Shown here one piece after another: positions 1 to 5,618 of a stretch of DNA of 9,470 nucleotides. The translations under genes were made by a program, and so were the position numbers. The notes under the pieces are model-generated. The model ran no database searches and had not been told where the DNA came from. It was given only the letters and a program-made list of their open reading frames with translations. The stretch comes from an uncultured Eubacteriales bacterium (GTDB lineage: Bacteria; Bacillota; Clostridia; Lachnospirales; Lachnospiraceae), in the NCBI GenBank assembly GCA_902772745.1, contig CACYBV010000226.1:1-9470 (forward strand). Direction: 5' to 3'. Within the stretch, counting starts at the first letter, position 1. Every line of letters begins with the position of its first letter.

Positions 1-1
1 C

Positions 2-238
2 ACGAACCCCTGTGATCAGATTAAAATCCGTGATGATCTTTACATCTGCAGCACGATAGAAGAACGGCAGACCGGCGTAGAGCTGATTATGCTGATGAAT
101 CTCCGGATGATGCGGGATGTCCAGACCGAATTCGGCATCGGCGGTCCCTCGGAATACAGTCCGCGCCTGGAAACCGCAATGCATTCCGGAAGGGAAGGAA
201 GCTGGACCACCTGGGATACAGATCTGTTCAACGAATAA
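2..238 (+). CDS. C-terminal fragment of an unrecognised protein (5' end outside window)
   Basis: An open frame enters from the left edge in frame 2 and ends at a TAA at 236-238, giving 78 residues. The product has no obvious membrane segment. It contains a Met/Leu-rich helical stretch (ELIMLMNLRMMRDV, about residues 33-46 of the fragment), then a Gly/Pro turn (FGIGGPSEY) and an acidic Trp-containing tail ending TWDTDLFNE. I do not recognise the family. The frame is supported by coding-like composition and by ending shortly before a probable terminator shared with the convergent NUDIX gene. The competing minus-strand frame over the same bases has low-complexity, non-family-like translation. 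No start can be judged because the gene is cut by the window. Confidence 0.6.
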   Translation, partial: TNPCDQIKIRDDLYICSTIEERQTGVELIMLMNLRMMRDVQTEFGIGGPSEYSPRLETAMHSGREGSWTTWDTDLFNE

Positions 239-336
239 GCAGTGCGTTTCATCTCAAATACGGAAATGTTTCTTTTACGTAATCCGGCTTTGGGAAAAGG
301 GCCAGTATCCCCGCCCCCCTTGTCTTATATACCGGC

Positions 337-364
337 AAAAAACGGAAGGATTTACCGGTTTTTT
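337..364. terminator. Probable bidirectional rho-independent terminator between convergent genes
   Basis: Six A residues (337-342), a short CGG/CCG core with one bulged base, a 9-base loop (346-354) and six T residues (359-364) form an A-stem-T hairpin. On the minus strand it begins 3 bases after the NUDIX stop codon and ends in a T run. On the plus strand the T run likewise follows the stem, so it could also serve the gene ending at 238. The GC core is short, so strength is uncertain. Confidence 0.5.
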
Positions 365-367
365 AAA

Positions 368-1012
368 TCAGAACTGCGACAGGAAAATGCCGAGCACCAT
401 CCAGGCGGCAAGCGAGTAGAAATTGCCGTGCTCATCCCGGCCGCTCCGGAAAATCTCCCGTGCTCGTTCCCGGCTGAGAAGCTCGAATCCGTCAAACATT
501 TCCGATCCGACCGCCCCGTTCTGGTTCAGCCCGTCGGTGCTGTCGAGCGTGATCTCCGCACACAGAAAGGCATTGCTTTCATCTGTCATGCCGGGCGTGG
601 AAAAAGCGCAGGGATTCAGCACATACACTTTGTCGCTATCTTTGACCGTCAGTCCGCTCTCTTCTTTGATCTCCCGGATTGCGGCGCTCACCAGGGGATC
701 CGGGTCATCCCGGTCTTCCGGATCGAGAAGTCCCGCGATCGGACTCAGCAGGTACTGCCCGATTGGATAACGGTACTCATAATTCATCAGGAGGCGCGGC
801 TCCTCCCCCGGACAATGCAGCACGACAGCGATCGTGACGGCATCCGGAAGCATTTCCTTCACTTCGGCATCAGTCTTTTTCACGACAAGATTCTTTTTAT
901 CCCGCCGGGATGCGGCGTAGTAATGCTTTCCTTCTGAATACTGCAGATCATAGCAGTTCAGAAAACGTGACTCATACAGTGTTTCAATACGGTCCTTATT
1001 GATTCCGTTCAC
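368..1012 (-). CDS. NUDIX hydrolase, ADP-ribose pyrophosphatase-like
   Basis: A 214-residue cytosolic protein of the NUDIX superfamily, which hydrolyses nucleoside diphosphates linked to another moiety. The NUDIX box runs from G94 to L121 and ends in REIKEESGL (113-121), supplying the Arg and the metal-binding Glu residues E114, E117 and E118. Downstream FSTPGMTDES (137-146) resembles the Ser/Gly-x-T/S-D-E segment of ADP-ribose pyrophosphatases, so an ADP-ribose or NDP-sugar substrate is the best guess; substrate is inference. The box is longer than the classical pattern: 18 residues separate G94 from R113 instead of 13, an acidic insertion (PEDRDDPDP). The start is a GTG at 1010-1012, preceded by AGGAG 8 bases upstream. 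It overlaps the stop of the upstream membrane protein gene as GTGA, so translation is probably coupled. A terminator follows directly. Confidence 0.88.
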   Translation of the reverse strand: MNGINKDRIETLYESRFLNCYDLQYSEGKHYYAASRRDKKNLVVKKTDAEVKEMLPDAVTIAVVLHCPGEEPRLLMNYEYRYPIGQYLLSPIAGLLDPEDRDDPDPLVSAAIREIKEESGLTVKDSDKVYVLNPCAFSTPGMTDESNAFLCAEITLDSTDGLNQNGAVGSEMFDGFELLSRERAREIFRSGRDEHGNFYSLAAWMVLGIFLSQF

Positions 1013-2529
1013 CTTGCTTTCTCCTGTTCATTCGTTTTTTTCGCAATTCCGGCGTATCCGCTCTTTCCGATCAGTTCCTGTCCCTCCTCCGAAAGGCAGA
1101 AATCAATCATCTTCTGCACATTCGGGTTTTCGCTGTCAGCTCTTGTTATCAGGCAGAGGTCGACGCTCAGCGGATAGCTGCCGTTTTCAATGTTCTCAGG
1201 GGTCGGCTCCACGCCGTCAATCGAGAGAAGCCGGACGTTGTCCGCTCCGGTCAGTTCCGCGTTGAGATATCCGAAGGAAAACCCGTCGTCGCCCACCGCA
1301 CTGTTCTGCGCGACATGATTAAGCAGCTTTTCCATGGAATCGACCGGTTCGTAATCCTTCGCTTCCTCCGAGTCCTCTTCGCCCATAAATATCTGCAGCA
1401 TTGCCTCGGAAGCGGCATTTTCCGGACCCATGTAAGCAATCAGCTTCTGTTTCTTCCCGCCGAGTTCCGACCAGTTTTTGATATCACCGCGGTATATTTT
1501 CCGGATCTCCTCCGACGAAAGGTCTGTCACCGGATTATCCGGATCGACAAAGAAAACGATGGCTTCCCGGCCGATCGGGGTGATCCGAAGATCCGCCTGA
1601 TTGGATTTTGCTTCATTCAGCTGCTCCGAAGAAGGTCTCAGCCCGAAATAGAGATCGATCCGCCCGCCCTCTGAACCATCGCCGCCGATCAGACGGCTGA
1701 AAGCCGCCGCACTGTCGGAAACCGTGACGATCCTGCCGTGATTCCGGCTTTCCGGTTCGGCTTCCGCGGCTGCAGCATACTCTCTTTCTATGATGTCGAT
1801 ATCTTTATAAACCGCCTTCGCGACTGCGGCATACATCGGATAACAGGACTCCCCGCCCATCACAGGCATCTCATCCGGGTCCTCGATGGTGAAAGAAGCC
1901 GTATGGCCGGGCGCCGGAAGGAGCGATGTCTCACTGCTGACAGCGTAGTACTCATAGTCCCTGTCGGACCAGCCATGCAGCGGAGAAAATCCGACTCCCA
2001 TGGCACGGTGCTGATACATATAGATGTCAAGGCCTCCGAGGAGCACCGTAACAAGCGTAAATGCCGCAGCAAACTTCAGGATCTTCGCGCCGCGCTTCCG
2101 CGTTTCCTCCTGCAGGAGAACCGATGAGACAAAGGCCGTAAACGCGCAGATGATGATCATGAGATACGCCATACTGTATCTGTCTATCTGGAGCATCAGG
2201 AGGAGGCCCAGGTACAGCGGAACCGACATGAGGCCCGTAAGAGAAGTCATCCCGTTGAGCGCCCCCATTGAGAGGAACATCGTCAGGCTGAGCACCGCAA
2301 CCAGGATTACAAGAATCCAGCCGTTTACCCATGCGACGGCCGGGATGAGTTTTTTATGGGCGATAAAATATATGATCATCATCAGGACCGGAGTGAGCGG
2401 AAGCAGCGCAGCTCCGGGGATCTTCCCGGTATACAGGACGGACGCAAAAATCAGGCTGCACAAAAAAGGCAGTATAAAGCAGAACAGAGAAACACGGATG
2501 ATCACATCTTTCGCGCGGACTGGTTTCAT
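1009..2529 (-). CDS. Membrane-anchored PstS-like substrate-binding protein (about six helices plus periplasmic-binding-type domain)
   Basis: A 506-residue protein in two parts. Residues about 11-171 contain roughly six hydrophobic helices (about 11-33, 40-58, 68-88, 98-115, 118-140, 152-171). The remainder resembles phosphate-binding proteins of the PstS/PBP-like family: MPVMGGESCYPMYAAVAKAVY (about 221-241) matches the phosphate-loop region 'x-G-S-T-x-x-P-L', and LSSEEIRKIYRGDIKNWSEL (337-356), followed by GG, is a characteristic PstS signature, followed by ENAASEAMLQIFMG. Ordinary PstS proteins are secreted lipoproteins of about 300 residues; this one has no lipobox and is tethered by a polytopic domain. 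No Pst ABC genes are in the window, so transport is not assured; ligand sensing is possible. The start was set at 2529 because AAGGAG sits 7 bases before that ATG. An in-frame ATG at 2550 has no such site. It lies 93 bases behind the PLP enzyme gene. Confidence 0.85.
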   Translation of the reverse strand: MKPVRAKDVIIRVSLFCFILPFLCSLIFASVLYTGKIPGAALLPLTPVLMMIIYFIAHKKLIPAVAWVNGWILVILVAVLSLTMFLSMGALNGMTSLTGLMSVPLYLGLLLMLQIDRYSMAYLMIIICAFTAFVSSVLLQEETRKRGAKILKFAAAFTLVTVLLGGLDIYMYQHRAMGVGFSPLHGWSDRDYEYYAVSSETSLLPAPGHTASFTIEDPDEMPVMGGESCYPMYAAVAKAVYKDIDIIEREYAAAAEAEPESRNHGRIVTVSDSAAAFSRLIGGDGSEGGRIDLYFGLRPSSEQLNEAKSNQADLRITPIGREAIVFFVDPDNPVTDLSSEEIRKIYRGDIKNWSELGGKKQKLIAYMGPENAASEAMLQIFMGEEDSEEAKDYEPVDSMEKLLNHVAQNSAVGDDGFSFGYLNAELTGADNVRLLSIDGVEPTPENIENGSYPLSVDLCLITRADSENPNVQKMIDFCLSEEGQELIGKSGYAGIAKKTNEQEKAR

Positions 2530-2536
2530 GTGGAAA

Positions 2537-2542
2537 CTCCTT
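2537..2542 (-). promoter_or_regulatory. Ribosome binding site that fixes the start of the PstS-like protein
   Basis: On the minus strand AAGGAG lies 7 bases before the ATG at 2529-2527. Two in-frame ATG codons further upstream (2550 and 2547) have no purine-rich site before them, and the site itself lies inside that extended frame. The internal start is therefore preferred, shortening the protein by 7 residues. Confidence 0.75.
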
Positions 2543-2622
2543 TTCATCATTCCGGACGGGCAGGGAATCTGGAATTCCCCCTCTTTTTATAAGGCGCCGC
2601 GGCCGGAAATGACAGCGGTCAT

Positions 2623-3858
2623 TTATACAAACACATACTTCCCGAGCCGCTCAAAGGCCTCTTTTACCCTTAAAGTCGGGAGCGCGAGGTTCAGCCGGAT
2701 CGAATTCGGGCCGTGGAAGCCGCGGCCGTCCTGCCAGGCGACATAAACATCCCAGCCCTGCTGCAGGAGTGTGTCGATCGTAATGCCCTTCTTTTCACAC
2801 CAGCCGCTGCAGTCCAGGTACAGCATATAGGTTCCTTCCGCTTTCGCACACGCTACACCCGGGAAATGATCTCGGATGAAATCGCAGGCGTAATTGATGT
2901 TCTCAGACAGCACTTCGCGAAGCTCGTCGACCCAGGCCTTTCCGGTGTCCGAATAAGCCCCGAGGAGCGCGTGCATCGAGAATACATTCATCGCATTATA
3001 GTGAGAAAGCGAACTTTCCTTCGCCAGACGGTCCGAGAGCCATTCGTTGTAGCAGATATGATAGGATCCCTGAAGCCCCGCGAGATTGAAGGTCTTCGTC
3101 GGCGCGTATTCCGCGATCGTATGAAGGCGCGCATATTCGGAAACCGACTGGGTCGGGATATGCTTATGACCGTTCAGGATAATGTCGGACCAGATCTCGT
3201 CGGAAATAACAAAGACCTGATGCCGTTCGAAAATCTCCATCATCCGTTCGAGTTCTTCCCGCTCCCAGACTCTTCCGCAGGGATTGTGCGGTGAGCAGAA
3301 GACGCAGGCGTGGATCTTCTCGTCGACGATTTTCTTCTCCATGTCCTCGTAATCCATGCGCCAGATGTTCTGTTCATCCTTGTAAAGCGGACTGTGCACG
3401 ATTTTCCAGCCGTTGTTTTCGATGCAGCCGGTGAAGCCGACATAGGTCGGGCTGTGCAGGAGCACCTTGTCGCCCTTGCTGAGGAGGACGTTGAGCGCCG
3501 TCACGACGCCGCCGAGCACCCCGTTTTCATAGGCGATATGCTTCTTCTCGAGGCCTTCGACGCCGTTTCTCTCCTGCTGCCAGTCGATGATCCGCTGATA
3601 GTAAAGATCCGGCGTTCCGTAGTAACCGAAGAGCGGATGCTCCGCGCGTGTCTGAAGCTCCTCTGTGATCGCCGGGCAGGTCGCAAAATTCATGTCGGCT
3701 ACCCACATCGGCAGCACATCAAAACCGCCGCCCTGCGCCTTCAGCTCCTCGTTTTTCTTTTTTGCTTCTTCGGTCGGGCCAAACCAGCCGCCGAAGCCGT
3801 CTACCGCGATCGAATCCTTTCCCCTGCGGTCCCAGACTGTCGTAAAATCAAACTTCAT
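2623..3858 (-). CDS. MalY/PatB-family PLP-dependent C-S lyase or aminotransferase
   Basis: A 411-residue fold-type I PLP enzyme of the class I/II aminotransferase superfamily, closest by motif to MalY/PatB cystathionine beta-lyases. These cleave cystathionine or cysteine-type substrates to pyruvate, ammonia and a thiol in the cytosol. Visible landmarks: MWVADMNFAT (51-60, substrate-side motif of this family), FGYYGTPDLY (77-86), SPHNPCGRVW (189-198, N192 near the PLP ring), ISDEIWSDI (218-226, D220 for the pyridine nitrogen), APTKTFNLAGL (252-262, K255 as the Schiff-base lysine) and SIRLNLA (386-392, R388 for the substrate carboxylate). Between the N-terminal DRRGKDSIAVDG and VLP is a longer Lys/Glu/Gly-rich stretch (about 20-48) than in textbook MalY. 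The ATG at 3858 has GGAGG 7 bases upstream, and a strong promoter lies at 3913-3941. The exact substrate (cystathionine, cysteine or an amino donor) cannot be read from sequence. Confidence 0.92.
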   Translation of the reverse strand: MKFDFTTVWDRRGKDSIAVDGFGGWFGPTEEAKKKNEELKAQGGGFDVLPMWVADMNFATCPAITEELQTRAEHPLFGYYGTPDLYYQRIIDWQQERNGVEGLEKKHIAYENGVLGGVVTALNVLLSKGDKVLLHSPTYVGFTGCIENNGWKIVHSPLYKDEQNIWRMDYEDMEKKIVDEKIHACVFCSPHNPCGRVWEREELERMMEIFERHQVFVISDEIWSDIILNGHKHIPTQSVSEYARLHTIAEYAPTKTFNLAGLQGSYHICYNEWLSDRLAKESSLSHYNAMNVFSMHALLGAYSDTGKAWVDELREVLSENINYACDFIRDHFPGVACAKAEGTYMLYLDCSGWCEKKGITIDTLLQQGWDVYVAWQDGRGFHGPNSIRLNLALPTLRVKEAFERLGKYVFV

Positions 3859-3912
3859 TCTATTCCCTCCTCATTTCAGGCGCCTCCATAAGACAGCGGC
3901 CCGCCTCAGTCG

Positions 3913-3941
3913 ATTATAACAAATATTACCCGGCGTTTCAA
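3913..3941 (-). promoter_or_regulatory. Sigma-A promoter for the MalY-like gene and the downstream operon
   Basis: On the minus strand, -35 TTGAAA (3941-3936), a 17-base spacer and a perfect -10 TATAAT (3918-3913) preceded by TGT (TGn extension). The predicted transcript starts near 3906, leaving about 48 bases of leader before the ATG at 3858. This is a near-consensus constitutive promoter. Confidence 0.85.
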
Positions 3942-3980
3942 TGCGTAAGCGCGGAAAGTTTTCGAAGGTTTCTTTTTTGC

Positions 3981-4008
3981 TTGAAATTCCAGAAGACTGT
4001 GGTATATT
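3981..4008 (+). promoter_or_regulatory. Divergent sigma-A promoter driving the truncated plus-strand gene start
   Basis: -35 TTGAAA (3981-3986), a 16-base spacer and -10 TATATT (4003-4008) preceded by TGG (TGn extension). It points away from the MalY-like gene promoter, with about 40 bases between the two -35 boxes. Transcription would start near 4015 and enter the leader and gene stub at 4098. Confidence 0.75.
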
Positions 4009-4021
4009 GGCCCTAACAAAG

Positions 4022-4054
4022 CCTTCCGAAAATTCTGCCCGGTTTTCAGGAAGG
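4022..4054 (+). promoter_or_regulatory. Hairpin in the leader of the plus-strand transcript
   Basis: CCTTCC (4022-4027) pairs with GGAAGG (4049-4054) and GAAAA (4028-4032) with TTTTC (4043-4047). This gives an 11-pair stem with one bulged A (4048) and a 10-base loop. It lies between the promoter and the ribosome binding site, beginning a few bases after the predicted transcript start. No T run follows, so it is not a terminator; a 5' stabilising or regulatory hairpin is possible. I do not recognise a known riboswitch class. Confidence 0.5.
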
Positions 4055-4097
4055 AGCATGTGGTCAGAAAGGGCAAATACATACAAAGGAGAACAGT

Positions 4098-4253
4098 ATG
4101 TACGATTACAAAGAACTGGTGCTTGGAATCGCGCCGACTAGGCGCGACACCTTCCCGGATCTTCCAGACGCGCTTCAAGTGAAAAAAGGAACCCCGGGGG
4201 CCAGGCCCCCGGGGTTCCGTCTGTTCCGGTTTTTTTACTTTTTCAGTTCATAG
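4098..4253 (+). pseudogene. 5' stub of a truncated gene, possibly L-fucose isomerase family
   Basis: The reading frame has everything a gene start needs: promoter, leader, AAGGAG at 4086-4091 with a 6-base spacer, and ATG at 4098. It encodes MYDYKELVLGIAPTRRDTFP (residues 1-20), then DLPDALQVKK. After about 28-30 codons it runs straight into the GC-rich terminator hairpin of the opposing operon, where translation becomes low-complexity (Gly/Pro/Arg, then Phe-rich), and stops at 4251-4253 inside the neighbouring gene. The 'LGIAPTRRDTFP' segment reminds me of the N-terminal strand of L-fucose/arabinose isomerase-like proteins, but that is recollection of a short motif only. The natural reading is a gene whose 3' part was lost in a deletion or rearrangement. 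A genuine small peptide of 51 residues is less likely but not excluded. Confidence 0.55.
4182..4218 (-). terminator. Strong rho-independent terminator of the regulator/repeat-protein operon
   Basis: A perfect 13-base-pair stem (GGAACCCCGGGGG at 4188-4200 with its complement at 4206-4218) and a 5-base loop are followed on the minus strand by six T residues (4187-4182). It starts 16 bases after the stop of the 274-residue gene. On the plus strand the next T run (4230-4236) is 11 bases beyond the stem, so termination in that direction is probably weaker. Confidence 0.92.
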
Positions 4254-5059
4254 TAGAAGATTCTCTTCACATCTGCAGAACTCAGATACGGATAGATGTT
4301 GTCCATCTTAATGTTCTCATATCCGCCTTCCACATATCGGTCGACAAGCTTCGAGAGCGCCTCTTCTCCTACAAAAGGCACACATTTCAGGTAGAGCTTT
4401 CCGTCCACACCGGGGTTCTCGTCGTTCGCCGCAAGAGATTTTTCAAACAGCACACCGCAGTCCTCCCTGCTCATGAAGGGCATCAGGGAAGTGATGTCGA
4501 GCGTTCTGAATTCCTCATCGCCTGCGATCACTTTCTCTGCGATTTCATGGATCTCTTCTTCCTCCATGAAGGGCAGCATCTTCGCGAGTTTATCGGCTTT
4601 CCGCTTCTGGTTTGCGCGGTCCTGCGCGGCGTTATAGGAATTCTGGACGCCGCGGCCGACGCTGTTCATCGCCTCGCTGATCTTCTCGCCGAAGGCGCGG
4701 AACGCTTCCTCGATCTCGTTCGTATCGACTTCGAAACCTTTCTCAGTGCGGCGGAAGAAACGCCCTTCCTTCTTCCCGGCGTTGTCCGTATCTTCGCCTT
4801 CTGTATTGAATTTGCAGGCCTCATCCCCGCAGGGCTTCTCTTCGGCGGCGTCTTTGCCGCATTCGCAGGACTCGCCGCAGCCTTCCTCAGACCTAAGATC
4901 GCTGATATCCTCTGCTTCTTCGGCCTTCTCGCAGAACTCCTCTGCTTTTTCCTTCCACTCTTCCGCTTTTTCCTTTACGGCCTCCGCCAGGTTTTCAGCG
5001 GCTTCCTTAATCTCTTCTTTGATTTCCTCAAACCGGTCTTTGTTCTCTTCGCTGCACAT
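4235..5059 (-). CDS. Uncharacterised coiled-coil, Cys-cluster and helical-repeat protein
   Basis: A 274-residue soluble, acidic protein with no signal peptide or membrane helix; I do not recognise a named family. Three parts are visible. Residues about 5-50 are Lys/Glu/Ala-rich and should form a long helix or coiled coil. Residues 61-82 hold a cysteine cluster (C61, C65, C67, C77, C82; CGESCEC and CGDEAC) that could bind metal or form disulfides. Residues about 155-274 contain four tandem helical units of about 30 residues centred on PFM (163-165), PFM (194-196), PFV (228-230) and PYL (257-259), each followed by acidic residues and a hydrophobic helix. The ATG at 5059 is chosen for GGAGG 8 bases upstream, which lies inside the upstream regulator gene; the genes overlap by 32 bases. 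A strong terminator follows. Co-function with the regulator is inferred from this arrangement. Confidence 0.85.
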   Translation of the reverse strand: MCSEENKDRFEEIKEEIKEAAENLAEAVKEKAEEWKEKAEEFCEKAEEAEDISDLRSEEGCGESCECGKDAAEEKPCGDEACKFNTEGEDTDNAGKKEGRFFRRTEKGFEVDTNEIEEAFRAFGEKISEAMNSVGRGVQNSYNAAQDRANQKRKADKLAKMLPFMEEEEIHEIAEKVIAGDEEFRTLDITSLMPFMSREDCGVLFEKSLAANDENPGVDGKLYLKCVPFVGEEALSKLVDRYVEGGYENIKMDNIYPYLSSADVKRIFYYELKK

Positions 5060-5510
5060 GATACATACCTCCGTTCATGAATTTTCGCTCGCCCGGGCTG
5101 AGCACCGCCATGAGATCCTCGGATACCGGGTAATTCATCCGGCCTTCCTTTATTGCGATCAGCACGCGCATGCGTTCGCTCGGTGAAAACTGGTAAAAGA
5201 CATCCTCGATGTCGGTCCTGATTCTTCCCTCTATGATGCCCTGAACGATAAAGTCCCGGTCATGTCCGGCAAAGCTATTGTCGGGATCGAGATCCGGGCT
5301 TTCGTCGAGACACAGGATCTCTTCGAAAGTGATTCCGAATATTCTGGATAAAGTGATCAGGGTATCAATGGAGGGGGCGGAAAGACCGTTTTCCCAGCGG
5401 GACAGCGCCTGACGCGTCACGCAGAGATCTTCGGACAAAGCATCCTGTGAAAGTCCCCGGCGAAGCCGTTCTTCCTGGATTTTCTTTCCGACCTGGACAA
5501 AATCGATCAT
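5028..5510 (-). CDS. XRE-family helix-turn-helix regulator with C-terminal helical repeat
   Basis: A 160-residue DNA-binding protein. Residues about 8-62 form a Cro/C1-type helix-turn-helix domain (VGKKIQEERLRRGLSQDALSEDL, then VTRQALSRWENGLSAPSIDTL), with the usual SQDAL and RQALSRWE turn and recognition regions. After an acidic linker (about 63-85), residues about 91-145 hold two copies of a 28-29 residue unit: EGRIRTDIEDVFYQFSPSER (94-113) and EGRMNYPVSEDLMAVLSPGE (122-141). The start ATG at 5510 has AGGAG 7 bases upstream and a promoter at 5535-5562. Its stop lies 32 bases inside the downstream repeat-protein gene. It probably regulates its own operon through the inverted repeat beside the promoter, which is inference. 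The target and inducing signal cannot be seen. Confidence 0.9.
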   Translation of the reverse strand: MIDFVQVGKKIQEERLRRGLSQDALSEDLCVTRQALSRWENGLSAPSIDTLITLSRIFGITFEEILCLDESPDLDPDNSFAGHDRDFIVQGIIEGRIRTDIEDVFYQFSPSERMRVLIAIKEGRMNYPVSEDLMAVLSPGERKFMNGGMYHVQRREQRPV

Positions 5511-5534
5511 CGTTCGTCTCCTCTCATGATACAG

Positions 5535-5562
5535 AGTATATCATGTTTTCCGGAAATGTCAC
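5535..5562 (-). promoter_or_regulatory. Promoter of the XRE regulator operon
   Basis: On the minus strand, -35 GTGACA (5562-5557), a 16-base spacer and -10 TATACT (5540-5535) preceded by TGA (TGn extension). The predicted start is near 5528, giving a short leader before the AGGAG and ATG at 5510. The upstream gene ends at 5619 with no clear terminator, so some read-through is possible. Confidence 0.65.
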
Positions 5563-5578
5563 GCAAGCCTTGCTTGCG
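5562..5578. promoter_or_regulatory. Inverted repeat abutting the -35 box, candidate operator
   Basis: CGCAAG (5562-5567) and CTTGCG (5573-5578) form a perfect 6-base inverted repeat around CCTTG. It touches the upstream edge of the -35 box of the XRE operon. Its position suits a regulator binding site. It could alternatively be a weak hairpin in the tail of the upstream transcript, but no T run follows on either strand. Confidence 0.4.
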
Positions 5579-5618
5579 CCGGGGAGGGATGCGGCAGGCA
5601 TTGCAGCCTGTCAGCACA

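Noticed and set aside
242..937. 231-residue plus-strand open frame
   Set aside because: It is antisense to the NUDIX gene, whose NUDIX box is unmistakable.
2560..2590. Hairpin GGGAAT/ATTCCC and a TATAAA-like box between the PLP enzyme and PstS-like genes
   Set aside because: No T run follows the hairpin and no credible -35 pairs with the box, so I call neither a terminator nor a promoter.
2024..2746. 240-residue plus-strand open frame
   Set aside because: It runs antisense across two well-supported genes and the gap between them, with no ribosome binding site or family motif.
3906..4178. Minus-strand frames of 71-90 residues in the intergenic region
   Set aside because: They cover both promoters and the plus-strand leader and have no ribosome binding site or recognisable motif.
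4547..5080. Hydrophobic 177-residue plus-strand frame resembling a membrane protein
   Set aside because: The Leu/Phe-rich translation is the mirror of the Glu/Lys-rich coiled-coil coding sequence on the other strand, a known artefact.
5586..5618. CAGGC/GCCTG hairpin after the fusion gene
   Set aside because: Only five pairs and no T run, so it is not supported as a terminator.
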